A DNA stretch of 64,000 nucleotides from Rugalucina vietnamica (GCA_964017185.1 OZ024872.1:42352188-42416187), one strand, 5' to 3'; positions 34,251-46,351 are shown, counted from the stretch's first letter. Numbers and translations are program-made. The notes: a model not told the origin generated them from the sequence alone.

Positions 34251-36236
34251 TCACTAGTAAATTTTACCCGTCTCGACGTAGCAGTAAGATGATTGCGGCG
34301 ATGAAGACAAATAAGACACACACATACACACACACAACCTGGGAGGAACAAACAGAAAAAACATTAATTTGACCTTTGACCTCGATGACCTTTGACCCAA
34401 TTGGACCCATAAATCTTAATCATGGATCACTCTGTATACACTCACGAAGTTTCATGCAAATCGGACCAAGGACTGCCGAGATACAGAATTGAAATAAACA
34501 TAAATTTGACCTTTGACCTCGATGACCTTTGACACAATTGGACCTATAAATCTTAATCAGGGATCAGCCTGTATACACTCACCAAGTTTCATCCAAATCG
34601 GACCAAGGACTACCGAGATACAGAAATTTGACCTTTGACCTCGATGACCTTTACCTGTAAAAAATGAACCCCTCGAGCTAATATCCGGGGCCGCCCTCCA
34701 CCTTCCCACCAAGTTTGGTGAAGATCGGCCGAAGGACATGGGAGAAGTAGGGGAACAAACAGAAAAAAAATAGGACCTAAGAGGAACAAACTGAAAAAAA
34801 AACACACATAAATTTGACCTTTGACCTCGATGACCTTTGACCTAATTGGACCCATAAATCTTAATCAGGGATCAACCTGTATACACTCACCAAGTTTCAT
34901 GCAAATCGGACCAAGGACTGCCGAGATACAGAAATTTGACCTTTGACCTCGATGACCTTGACCTTTGAAAAAATGAAACCCTCAAGCTAATATCCGGGGC
35001 CGCCCTCAACCAACCAAGGACTGCCGATTTACAGAAATTTGACCTTTGACCTCGATGACATTGACCTTTAAAATGAACCCCACGAGCTAATATCCGGGGC
35101 CGCTCTTAACCTTCCCACCAAGTTTGGTGAAGATCGGCCCAATGACCTGGGAGAAGTAGGGGAACAAACAGAAAAAACATAAATTTGACCTTTGACCTCG
35201 ATGACCTTGACCTTTCAAAAAATGAACCCCTCAAGCTAATATCCGGGGCCGCCCTCCACCTTCCCTCCAGGTTTGGTTAAGATCGGCTCAAGGACCAAGG
35301 ACCTGGGAGAAGTAGGGGAACAAACAGAAAAAACAACAACATAAATTTGATCTTTAACCTCGATGACCTTGATCTTTCAAAAAATGAACCCCTCAAGCTA
35401 ATATCCGGGGTGCCCTCCATCTTCCCTCCTAGTTTGGTGAATATCGGCCGAAGGACCTGGGAGGAACAAACAGAAAAAAACAACATAAATTTGACCTATG
35501 ACCTTGATGACCTTTGACCCAATTGGACCCATAGATCTTAATCAGGGATCAACCTGTATACACTCACCAAGTTTCATGCAAATCGGACCAAGGACTGCCG
35601 AGATACAGAAATTTGACCTTTGACCTCGATGACCTTGACCTTTAAAAAATGAACCCCTCAAGCTAATATCCGGGTCCGCCCTCAACCTTCCCACCAAGTT
35701 TGGTGAAGATCGACCCAAGGACCTGGGAGGAACAAATAGGACCTGGGAGGAACAAACAGAAAAAAACAACATAAATTTGACCTTTGACCTCGATGACCTT
35801 TGACCCAATTGGACCCATAAATCTTAATCAGGGATCAACCTGTATACACTCACCAAGTTTCATGCAAATCGGACCAAGGACTGCCGAGATACAGAAATTT
35901 GACCTTTGACCTCGATGACCTTGACCTTTGAAAAAAAATGAACCCCTCAAGCTAATATCCGGGGCCGCCCTCAACCTTCCCACCAAGTTTGGTGAAGATC
36001 GGCACAAGGACCTGGGAAAAGTAGGGTAACAAAAAGAAAAAAAAAACATAAATTTGACCTTTGACCTCGATGACCTTGACCTTTCAAAAAATAAACCCAT
36101 CAAGCTAATATCCGAAGCCGCCCTCCACCTTCCCTCCAAGTTTGGTGAAGATCGGCCCAAGGACCTGGGAGGAGTAGGGGAACAAACAAACAGACAAACA
36201 AACAAACAAACAAACAGTCAAACGTTGCTCAAATTA
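34251..36236 (-). repeat. Tandem array, copy B (inverted relative to copy A)
   Basis: The same modules as 13,121-15,100 lie in opposite orientation, with the same outer borders ('actagtaaattttacccg' left, 'caaacgttgctcaaat' right). The left border here also has an AC-rich run at 34,315-34,336. Many perfect TGACCTTTGACCT motifs occur. Open frames reading SPTSPRSLGR-like text are repeat artefacts. Confidence 0.92.
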
Positions 36237-37142
36237 TATATGATGTTGCGTGTTTTGTCCATTTGTCTGTCTGTTGTGCTCGTCAGGATGTTTTTGACTT
36301 ATTATGGTCGAGTTGCTGCTTTTCTTGTTGGGCTCTTGTTTAGTTTTGTGAATGAACATCTTGATGAACCAAAGGAAATGCTCTCCTTCCCGCCTAGTAT
36401 CTTTGGGACGAGGTTTTGGCTTTATTTGCAGCATCATTTTGTAATACATGTGTTAGCCAGTTGAGATCTTGTTTTTTATTCTAATCCGTTTTAATAATCA
36501 CTAATACATTTTTTTCGCTGTACTGAGAGAAATGATAATTTCCCTGTCCTAGTAAAAATGGTTTTATTAATGATAATGATAATCGCTGTATTTCTGGTGT
36601 ATGTGGTTGGGATTTTAACTTAATTATATCAAAATGTTTTGTTACATGTGTTCGCCAGTTGAACACTATTTTTGTTTTTATTTAATTTTCTTTCTTTATG
36701 AATTCGAGGATGGATGTCCCCAGAAAAAACAGTTTTCGGCGTTGTCCCCATAAAAACGATAAGTTGTGTCCCAGGAAAAGTGGTTTATCTTCATCATACT
36801 TGTCCCAAGTAAAAACGGTAAAAAACGATAATCGGTGTCCCATTATACTACTTTATTTTACTACTGCTTATTGTGCCTGCCTCTCTGTCGTGCTCGTTGC
36901 CTTTCGTTCCTGTTGAAACATGGCTTGATGACTATCTTGTTGGGAAAGACCTAGTCATTCTGCTATTCGAGTGTGTTGTCGGGAAAATGTTTTATTATTG
37001 TGTTTTATGTATTTTCTTTCCCAGCTGGTGTCTACATGTTGGGACTTTAAATTTAATTGCATCGATTCCTGATCCCTCTATTCTTATTTGGTACCTACTG
37101 CTCTGAACTATTGAAAAAAAAAGAAAACTAGAATTTGTTTTC
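36237..37142. other. Diverged internal repeats, no gene
   Basis: Blocks such as 'ctgtcgtgctcgt', 'acatgtgttcgccagttga' and 'tttatttttggg'-like text recur about 200-600 bp apart. Short 'tgtccc...aaaaacg' words repeat near 36,715-36,845. It may be an old tandem element. Confidence 0.35.
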
Positions 37143-38474
37143 TATGTCTCCCCCCTTTCTACGTGCATGTCCAAAATATGCAAGCAAGAGTTATAGTTCT
37201 TGTGCATCACATATCCTGTCATTCTGTTTTATAAGTGTACCAAGTTTCATTGAAATATCTCTTACGGTTTTCAAAGTATAGAGGGGGGCACGAAAGTGTT
37301 TGGAAAATAATCAAAGGGAAATAACTCCAAAGATATGAAAGCAAGAGTAATGATTCTTGTGCATCATGCTTTATAAGTGTACCATGTTTCATTGAAAAAT
37401 CTCTAATGGTTTTTGAGTTATAGAGCAGACACGAAATTGAATGAAAAATAATCAAAGGGAAATAACTCCAAAGATATGCAAGCAAGAGTTATGGTTCTTT
37501 AGCATGACACATCATCTCATCGTGCTTTATAAGTGTACCAAGTTTCATTGAAATATTTCTTATGGTTTTCAAGTTATAGAGTGGACATGAAATTGTACGG
37601 AAAAATAATCAAAGGGAAATAACTCCAAAGATATGAAAGCAAGAGTTATAATTCTTGTGCATGACACATCGTCTCATCATGCTTTATAAGTGTACCAAGT
37701 TTCACTGAAATTTCTCTTACGGTTTTCAAGTTATAGGGTGGACACGAAATTGTATGGAAAATAATCAAAGGGAAATTACTCCAAAGGTATGCAAGCAAGA
37801 GTTATGGTTCTTTAGCATGACACGTAATCTCATCGTGCTTTATAAGTGTACTAAGTTTCATTGAAATAAATCTTACGATTTTTGAGTTATAAAGCGGACA
37901 CGAAATTGTATGGAAAATAATCAAAGGGAAATAACTCATAAAATACTCAAGCCAGAGTTATGGTTCTTGTACATGACACATCGACTGATCATGCTCAATA
38001 AGTGTACCAAGTTTTATTGAAAAATATTAAACGTTTTTCAAGTTATACAGCGGACACAAAATTGTATCGAAAATAATCAAAGGGAAATAACTCCAAAAAT
38101 ACTCAAGCCAGAGTTATGGTTCTTGTGCATGACATATTGTCTTGTCGTGGTCTACAAGTGTACTAAGTTTCATTGAAAAATCTTTAACGGTTTTCAAGTT
38201 ATACAGCGGACACGAAATTGTATCGAAAATAATCAAAGGGAAATAACTCCAAAAATACTCAAGCTAGAGTTATGGTTCTTGTGCATGACACATCATCTCG
38301 TCGTGGTTTACAAGTGTACCAAGTTTCATTGAAAAATCTTTAACGGTTTTCAAGTTATAGAGCGGACACGATTTGTGACGGACAGACGGACGGACGGACG
38401 GACAGACAGACAGACGGACGGACAGACGCACGGGGAAAAACAATATGTCTCCCGACCCTGTCGGGGGGAGACAT
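37143..38474 (+). mobile_element. Pearl-like tandem-array element with TATGTCTCCCCCC ends
   Basis: The ends TATGTCTCCCCCC (37,143-37,155) and its exact complement (38,462-38,474) form a 13-bp terminal inverted repeat. The core is seven or eight units of about 156 bp, each with 'caaagggaaataactcc' and 'agtgtaccaagtttcattg'. A GGACGGACGG microsatellite (38,377-38,432) and a hairpin around 38,444-38,474 follow. This order (left flank, about 160-bp repeats, tetranucleotide tract, right flank) matches the layout reported for bivalve pearl elements. It is non-coding. The left TIR falls next to 'gttttc' and the right next to 'ataaaa'. Confidence 0.85.
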
Positions 38475-38489
38475 AATAAAACGTACGTA

Positions 38490-40265
38490 TCAACAGTAGC
38501 AATATCAAAGCCAATGTTTGGCAAACAGTCTCGTCTAATTTGATCATATACAGGATACAGGGCACCTCATGACGAAATGAAACCCATCTTCGATTTTTCG
38601 CATGTTATACATTATACATGAACGCTGTTCATATGCTACATGTACATAACTATTCCGACCTGTTTCCACATTCAGTTTATGTATATAAATCTCAAATTTA
38701 CTTAAAGCAATCCTATATTTCAATGAAATATCAAAATTTATATACATGTATTAGCAACTTTCAATACAGGCATGATATATCTAGAATGTTGAGTTTTTTC
38801 CAGATTCCATAATGTACATCAGTCTTGTTACAACAATCAATACGCCTTAGTTTAAAAGCTTTCATAAATAAATTTGGGTCGTCAACATCTTCGACAGTCC
38901 AGACATAATCAAATCCATTACGAAAGAGTAGCTCCCAGTTTGACGCCCATGTTATCTTTCCGGTTTCATCCAAACAACACATGATTTTATATCATTTCTT
39001 TGGATATCTTAGACAGCTCATCTTCTACAGCTGTAATTGTCTTGAATCATATCTGATGCACCTACAGTGATAGTCAGTCAGAATACAACGGATATCTGCC
39101 ACATTCTCTTCTCGCTATTTCATGAAAAGTACACTGAAAAAAAGTTATAAGAGGCCACCTCATATTTTTGCTTCTAGTTCAGAAAGTAAAATAAGATCAA
39201 TTAAAATTCATGATCAATGTCTTACAATGTCTCTGTAAGTTTCTGCATTCCAAAATGCGTGATATTTCTCACACAGACGAATCATGAGTAAAGGTACCCC
39301 CTTTCAAAAAGTCACACTTTATTAACATCAAATTAAATGCCATATTATGACGTTGTGTTTTACATTTTAATTTATTTGAAAGTGCTACTGACTGCCATGA
39401 TGCAAGATAAAATCAAGTCAGATGTGTTGCTGCAATAAGAATCTTCGTTTCTGTTTTGTACATGCAAGAAGATAATAACATCATTAACAGGAATTCAGCC
39501 TTTTGCAGGTAATTTGCATACAAACTTTGTCCATCTCTGGTTGCATTATTATCAGCAGTATGGAATTGAAATTTTCAGCGATTATTAAGGTCTAATACTG
39601 GACTCCGATCAACTTTGAAAATTTAAAAAAACATCCACCAATTTCGTTATTTTGTTCGTTAGAAATTGGCATTGAAACCGGAAGTGTGTGGCAGCCGTGA
39701 CCTGTTTGTCCTCGAAAATAGTCTAAAACAGCTCATTCGGGTAACATCTCTCATCTCATTTCCAGGCCTCATCAAGTGAATTTAACAGGGATTAACATGT
39801 TTAAGAGGCACATTAATGAATTTTCCAAAAAATCTCAAAAACAGCGATTTTAAAAATGCGTAAAAAGTCTACCTGTAGAGAAAATTCGAATGTTTGATGT
39901 TTTTCCAAGCCGGAAGGGCCCCTTCGATGACACCCGTACATCATTTTAATAAATGTTGTGCAATATCCAAAAACATTGATTTTTGCATTTTTCCTCCAAA
40001 AACGCGTTCAGTGATAGAAAATTATATCTGAACACTTTGGAACTTGACTTACTTGAAAAACACGTCTTTAGGCAAAAAATCGTGCAATTTCGAACATGGC
40101 TTAGACACAAAAAATGAGTTTGAAAAGTGGCCTCTTATAACTTTTTTTCAGTGTATTTCTTGGCAATTTTAAGAACCTTTTACAAAAAAATCTTTTTATT
40201 ATTTTCAATTTATTCAAGTTAAAATAATTCTGAATACTCAAACTATTCAACAGAATGCTGCATTT
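38490..40265 (-). pseudogene. LINE reverse transcriptase C-terminal relic, MITE-interrupted
   Basis: Minus-strand text matches the C-terminal part of a non-LTR retrotransposon polyprotein. It begins with FLKLPRN at about 40,165-40,190, is interrupted by the MITE, then continues ARRECGRYPL, then FRNGFDYVW (about 38,905), HKLNVETGR (about 38,660) and IEDGFHFVMRCP. The last block is the weak zinc-binding end typical of several LINE clades. Frameshifts near 38,990 and stops near 38,760 show decay. The clade (CR1-, RTE- or Jockey-like) cannot be fixed from this piece. Confidence 0.78.
39132..40153. mobile_element. Tc1/mariner-like MITE with perfect 27-bp inverted repeats
   Basis: The 27-bp ends begin CACTGAAAAAAAGTTATAAG and are exactly complementary (39,132-39,158 and 40,127-40,153). 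They are flanked by TA at 39,130-39,131 and 40,154-40,155. The 1,022-bp interior has no long frame. A TA target duplication and short perfect ends fit a non-autonomous Tc1/mariner element. Removing it with one TA restores the LINE reading frame. Perfect ends suggest a fairly recent insertion. Confidence 0.9.
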
Positions 40266-42560
40266 TCTGGAGGGTAGCCATTAGCCGTAGTATTGACCTC
40301 TCCATATGTTTTCAGTATTCTGTCAATCATTTGACGTAATAAGGCTTCTGAGAGGTTTATGAAGGTGCATTTTCATTTCTGTTTCTATACACGATATTGA
40401 ATTCCCTTTCTTGGGCCTCACACTTCGAGGCTAGACTAGGCTAGTGTTTGTTTTGTCGGCCATTTTTTGTCACTTTCACTTCGATAAATAAATCTATTTT
40501 CTTCACGCTAACAAGATCAGTACATACGATGCTTATAATAAAATTAAACTGGAGATGTATTGTTTAATGATATAAACTAGGGTTGCTTAGTTTTAAATGT
40601 TTTTTTAATTATAAGATTTGGACGTTTTTTTAATTATAAGATTTGGACGAACTCTCTCGTTGACCTATAACTATTTATCGGTTTTTATCGGAAAACGATC
40701 CATATGAGATTATGTTGTTTCCAATACAATGTTCTCTTTCACGTCCGCTGTACATAGATGATTGACATGCGGTATCACGAATTACCGGATTGGACCAAAC
40801 TGTCCGAAACGAACCGATACTGTCCGGAACGGACATAGATAATATGAAAGCTACAAAGCTAATCATGGGTCACCACATAGTAGCGTGTGAGGAATTTTAT
40901 GTACACAACAATATATATTGTGATTTACTTAGAACGCAAGAAAACCGCACCCGAACCGGATTTCTTACAGTACGGATTTATGCTACATCACACGACGCCA
41001 CACAAAAATAAATGTATTGATATTTATCGAACTCTTAAAATGCAACCGTTTGTAATTTCAAGTGGTGAAAAAGTATCTAAATTGCTGTAGTGCAAAAGTT
41101 CACAAAAATCATCTCACATTTTAGGAAATTTTTTTGGGGAATTCGGAAAATTTTGATTTATTTCTTTGCTGTTTCAACTATGTGACTTTTTAAGTTTTGA
41201 AAGTATGTTTACAGAAAACGTCAACTTGAAATGTAACATGTCTACAGACATGTATTATTTCACAATTTTTGTCACGGAAAATAGAGTATATCTAGGTGAA
41301 TGCCTGCGATATTTTGCCAGTGTTATTTACAAAACAAACAGCTAAGGCAAAGTCTGGATCACACTACCCCTAATCAAGCCTCATGGATGAAGATTTATGG
41401 CGTTTCAGTTTAACCTCACTTTTAAGATTATACCATTTGGGTCACGTGCTAGCAGATTTTGGCTTATGTCACACAACCTTAGATTTAAATTATATTTTTA
41501 GCACAGGTTTATAAAATTCGAACCATACTGGATTCACACTGTCTTTCCATTATTGCTTGATTATGTGATATTTAGTATTATTCTGCTTGGCCCTAGCAAA
41601 ATCAAACTTTTATCATGTATTTTAAATCGTTGTTTGGAGACTCAGAGAATCTAATCAGGTTAGGCACAAGCACGCTATACAACTTTGGGTCACTCATACA
41701 GCAAGAATAAAACTTTCTTTGCTGATGGAATTTTACATATGTTTGTTTGTTTCTTTTAAGTTTTAAAGGTCAAGTCATTGAAGTCAACAATTTTTCAGAC
41801 GTGGTAATGAAGCCATTCACGGTTTAACACAGTATCTGTTTTATTTGGTATCAAAATGCACTATACGCTACTAAAGGAATCATTCTTCTTGTCAGTGTCG
41901 ACTTCTATCACAATCTCATATTTTTAAACTTCAAAATTTCTATGAACCCCTCCATATAGCATGTTACTAAGAACATGCTATAATTTTCTTGTTAATATTG
42001 AAATTATAGACCTCCCCGCCTGTATAGCCAAATTATTCTTAGCTTAGGACCAAATAAGTTTCGGTGTTATATTTATAAGCAGAGGCGATCTCTATTTCGA
42101 TTCCATCACAGTACTACTTCTCATAATACAACTCAATCCCCCCATTTCGGAATATCTGTGCATATTTGTCATTATCCCTCTTAAACACGTTCATATTCAT
42201 AAATACAATTTTTGTAGTATAAGTAAATAATAAAGTGTAATACAGTACAATACAAAGCACTTTATTCTCTCAGTCCACAAATATGGCAACATGAGGAATG
42301 ACAAATATACAAAAGAGGCAAACATGTGTAATGACAATATTGTTTAAACTTATTAAAATATTATGTACTTACTTGATAAATGCATAACGTTAGTATAAAA
42401 AGGTACAACGTTAGTATAAATATGACATATAACATATTTAAGTATTAAACCGATATAAGCATAAAATCTATTTTAGCATTTACTTTTGCATACCTTCAGT
42501 CGGGTTCAGCAGCGAGTATGCGAAGAGGGCGGTTTATTTATAGTATTTGAAAGTGGGCAC
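40266..42560. other. 2.3 kb without recognisable genes
   Basis: AT-rich, no convincing exon. 'atactggattcacactgtc' at about 41,525-41,545 matches the start of the element at 32,833 and may be a solo terminal fragment. A duplicated 20-bp 'ttttttaattataagatttg' word occurs near 40,600-40,650. Confidence 0.4.
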
Positions 42561-42662
42561 GGAGGGTTGAGGGTTCCTAATCTAAAGTTTGTGTATTATT
42601 TTTTTTATATTTTCTTTTGTTAAATAATTATTGTGCGTCATACCTTTGTTTGCAAATTTCAT

Positions 42663-43570
42663 AAATTGATGAATCTTAATAAACTTTGAAACTGACGTGA
42701 GTATTTTGCTATCTTTACTATTGATAAGGATGTCATATTTAAGAATATTAGGTCTTCTAAAAACTTACTTTAGGAAAAATCTCGTCGTATTGCTTTCAAT
42801 TCGTCACATATGAACATATAATGAAATTCGTCTCCGACCGCATTTAAGCCTAATTTACATTTTCTTTCCTCTACATTAATTTTTCGCCAACGCCCTGTTT
42901 CAACTTGGAGACGATGATTGTGAGTTTTAAAACTGATTAAGAAGTACAAGTAGGCAACGATCAGGTATCATATGATAGCATACATGAGGCGCCAACAGCA
43001 CAAAAATTTTGAGTCGTGCGAATTTCACATTCCACTAATACCAGTTGAATTCAGAATACTTTTAATTTCATATACCCATTTAAAGTATCTGTTGGCTATG
43101 TTACTTAAATTAAATTAAATTGATGAATCTTAATAAACTTTGAAACTGACGTGAGTATTTTGCTATCTTTACTATTGATAAGGATGTCATATTTAAGAAT
43201 ATTAGGTCTTCTAAAAAACTTACTTTAGGAAAAATCTCGTCGTATTGCTTTCAATTCGTCGCATATGAACATATAATGAAATTCGTCTCCGACCGCATTT
43301 AAGCCTAATTTACATTTTCTTTCCTCTACATTAATTTTTCATCAACGCCCTGTTTCAACTTGGAGACGATGATTGTGAGTTTTAAAACTGATTAAGAAGT
43401 ACAAGTAGGCAACGATCAGGTATCATATGATAGCATACATGAGGCGCCAACAGCACAAAAATTTTGAGTCGTGCGAATTTCACATTCCACTAATACCAGT
43501 TGAATTCAGAATACTTTTAATTTCATATACCCATTTAAAGTATCTGTTGGCTATGTTACTTAAATTAAAA
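42663..43570. repeat. 454-bp tandem duplication
   Basis: Two adjacent units differ at only a few bases (for example 'cgtcaca' against 'cgtcgca'). It includes LINE coding text and the PLE tail fragments at 42,944-43,010 and 43,398-43,464. It is much younger than the LINE itself. Confidence 0.93.
42944..43010 (-). mobile_element. PLE 3'-end fragment inside LINE relic (duplicated at 43,398)
   Basis: It contains the terminal GCCTACTTGTAC and the internal 'tgctgttggcgcct' of the PLE 3' region, joined by a shortened middle. It was copied along with the 454-bp duplication. Confidence 0.75.
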
Positions 43571-43921
43571 TGATGTTTTGTTTCTAAGTATATGCCAGTA
43601 GCTAATGTTCCTAAGTTTTCATTTAACGGAAGTTTACTCAAATAAGATGCTACTCTTGTTTTATGTCAGTTTTCAAGGGATATACTCCTACTTCACCATA
43701 GACAATGTGATTTGGTTTACACCTTTTTAGGTGAAGAATATTTTAGTAAAGTTCAATTGCACTCGCTCGATGATTTCAACATTACCAAATCCCCAGACTT
43801 CGCAGCCCTATACAAGTACAGGTTTCACAAGCTTATTAAACAATTCTATGTGTAGATCAGTCGGTAAATGCATGTTTCTAGCTATATGAAGCAAACATGA
43901 ATGATAACTGATACTCGTTGC

Positions 43922-44005
43922 AGTAGTAGTAGTAGTAAAGTACAGGCTTTTAACGTCATCCTGGGCCGAACGGACTTATTCCATGGTTCCACCTCAAGGA
44001 CGTAT
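43922..44005 (-). mobile_element. 5'-truncated SINE fragment with 11-bp target duplication
   Basis: An 84-bp insert is flanked by ATACTCGTTGC (43,911-43,921 and 44,006-44,016). On the minus strand it ends 'gatgacgttaaaagcc', then (ACT)n. The 'gacgttaaa' tail is shared by many invertebrate SINEs. Confidence 0.75.
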
Positions 44006-44060
44006 ATACTCGTTGCTGTTCAGTGAAGCAGTTTATATAAAGTGCATGCACCAAAAGAAA

Positions 44061-44649
44061 AACTAAATGTAGCACAAATAGTCAATTTTACATGAATATC
44101 AACACATTTCAGATGATTTACAACCAACTTTTGTAAAGCTACAACAATTATTTTTGAATATTTATAATGGTATTGTTAATATAGTTTTTGCTTGTATCAA
44201 AGTATGCTGCATGCGTAACTGAACGCAAAACGTTGGGCATGTATTGAATCAAAACGATCTACTACTAAGTATTTTGGTCCGTCTAATGAAATATGGATAT
44301 AAAATGTGCAAATAAAATTTGTTACAAATCTTCAAGATGATTTAACGAAATTAATAAAAGCACAAGGAATTACGTCATGTCGATAGAAATTTACGTTACA
44401 ATTATGACAGCAAAATTATTTAACATTCATCGAAACGCTTTCTTGTACATGTTTAATGTAAAGAATGACAGGAGTTGTGTTCTTTTTGTAGCTTTTGTGA
44501 GCAAACGATTTTTATGTTGTTATTTGTTTTCACAGTTTAAAGAATCAAATAGGGTTACACACTTTACAGACTGTTTTCATACATATGACGACAGGAAACT
44601 TAGTAAAACACATGGTATTCTAAGACAAGTTGTAGTTGAGTTATGTCCC
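44061..44649. other. Non-coding stretch
   Basis: A 91-codon open frame at 44,377-44,652 has no recognisable features and no paralogue in copy A. Confidence 0.35.
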
Positions 44650-44813
44650 TGACTGATAATGACCATGATGACAACCAAGGTTTTCTTTTTCTAAATTCCA
44701 AACTTGTTTCATGGTAATGTCAAACTATTTTTTTTCGTTTCTTTTCAGAAAGCCTTTTGAATACCATTAACAAAAAACATAATCATTTTATGTGTATTTT
44801 AATATAAATAATT

Positions 44814-45050
44814 TGAGCCGCATCGTGAGAAAACCGGATTTTTGCCTATGCGAAAACAAAGGCGCAGATCAGCTTCGCGGTAACCGCGAAGCTGATCAGC
44901 GCCTTTGTTTTCGCTACACGGATAGTACAATTCCTCTTCTACTTAAATCCGAAATTTCAAGCTTCTAGCTCTTTTCTGAGCTTGTACAGGCCGGTTTGTG
45001 TCGGACCTGGTCGGAAACCCCGAAGACCGGTTTTCTCGCGTCGAGGCTCA
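44814..45050. mobile_element. 237-bp palindromic MITE
   Basis: The ends read TGAGCCGCATCGTGAGAAAA and, from the other side, TGAGCCTCGACGCGAGAAAA, an inverted repeat of about 24 bp. Inside, 44,851-44,913 is a 63-bp near-perfect palindrome with one mismatched pair. It is absent from segmental copy A. No clean target duplication was seen. Confidence 0.82.
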
Positions 45051-45497
45051 TTTGATGTACTCATTATTATGTTTCAGACACTTTATGGCTTTAATGATTT
45101 TTGTTTTTGTTCTTTGCCTTGTTCTGCTGTTGCTTAGCACCCACTTATGTTCTAAATCAAGAAACTAGTATCAATGATACAGTTGTTATTGTGGGCCTTG
45201 GTGCTATCATGAATCAACTATCATTAATTCTTGAATGATCCTCTTATGCACTTTTTAAAAATTCAAACTCTAAAAGGTAAGGGATACTAGTATAAGTCGA
45301 TGGAATAAAGCAAACGAGAAAAAGATGGAAGCAAATAAAAAAGTGAAAATAAAAAGTTAAGCTGAACATCGTAGAACTAAATAAATCAGGCAAAACAAGA
45401 TGACTAACTATATATACGCGTATCTTTCTTTTTATTACCTTGTTCAATATATTATTAATAATGTTATGTATTGTAATTAAACAGGCTAGCTACTTAC

Positions 45498-45552
45498 CAA
45501 TCAAAGCCAAGAAACACCAAACAAGTAAAACTTTGTAGTTTTCGGAAGACAT
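45498..45552 (-). CDS. Signal-peptide exon 1 of a putative secreted protein, copy B
   Basis: The exon starts at ATG 45,552 and encodes MSSENYKVLLVWCFLALI plus one base, with donor GTAAGT at 45,497-45,492. Compared with copy A there are two Phe-to-Leu changes and one Met-to-Ile change in the hydrophobic core and one silent change. The reading phase and donor are kept. No matching downstream exon was found to the left before the LINE relic, so the gene may be truncated here or use exons I cannot detect. Confidence 0.5.
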
Positions 45553-46351
45553 TGTGTAGCACTAAAGTCTTCAAACAATGTTAAAGGCTTAAAAGCAAAA
45601 AGCCAAATGCGGGCTCTGTTCAATAACTATATGCATGTATTAAACTATTTTAAAAGGAGAAAATGTACCTTTTAACGATTTTAAGGAGACAGTCTTTTAA
45701 ATCAAATAATAGTTATTGCTAAGTTGAGTATGCAATATCTTCGGTCTTTCATGGGCTACCAACGAATAATGTTCAAAGTTGTTAGGATCCAGAGCGGCAC
45801 TGTGCGCCTTTAGGGCGATGTTGTTTTTTTATCTGAAAGGAGCCAGCTTTTAAACATATTTCATAACGCGTATTCAATTTACATTGTTAATTCATAAACA
45901 TTGTAACATTGTTAGTCAATAACTGATTTTCATATATATTATACTTAACCACAACACCAACGCTACCGTTAGAGATTTTGCTATATTTACACAATGAATT
46001 TCGCAGCTCCTGGGCGTTAGAAAACTTCAAACGACGTGTATCGAAGGCAAAATGATGTACGCAAACCTTTCTTAGGAAACGCCTTTGACGTTTGACAACA
46101 CTTAACGTCATTTTCAAACGTCATAAAACTTGAGGGATTGAAAGTAACATTATTTCAGCATTAAATCCACAATCTATTGTCATGCAATAACCTGCATTTC
46201 TTTTTATACCATTCAATAATTGGAAAATAGTTGAACACTAAAATATCAAAACAAAATATTCATTTGTTCCAGTCAGCTTATACCTGAAATGACCGTCATG
46301 AGCTCCAACGACTGCGCAACGAAGCCAAGTATAGTGTACAAGTATGCCGCG

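Larger units (their letters stand above)
42600..44060 (-). pseudogene. LINE C-terminal relic with tandem duplication
   Basis: Minus-strand blocks are ELFNKLVKPVLV (about 43,810-43,845), YGCEVWGFGN, then after frameshifts HRLQVETGRW and DEFHYMFICDEL (about 42,795-42,830), the usual tail of a mollusc LINE polyprotein. The final 454 bp are tandemly duplicated (42,663-43,116 and 43,117-43,570). A PLE 3' fragment sits inside each unit, and a small SINE fragment interrupts the upstream part. Confidence 0.78.
44650..46310 (-). repeat. Segmental duplication copy B
   Basis: Partner of 29,290-31,150. It holds the second signal-peptide exon and the conserved upstream block (46,015-46,117). Confidence 0.8.

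Noticed and set aside
44377-44652. 91-codon plus-strand frame
   Set aside because: It is not conserved in the paralogous segment, and no domain or exon signals were seen.
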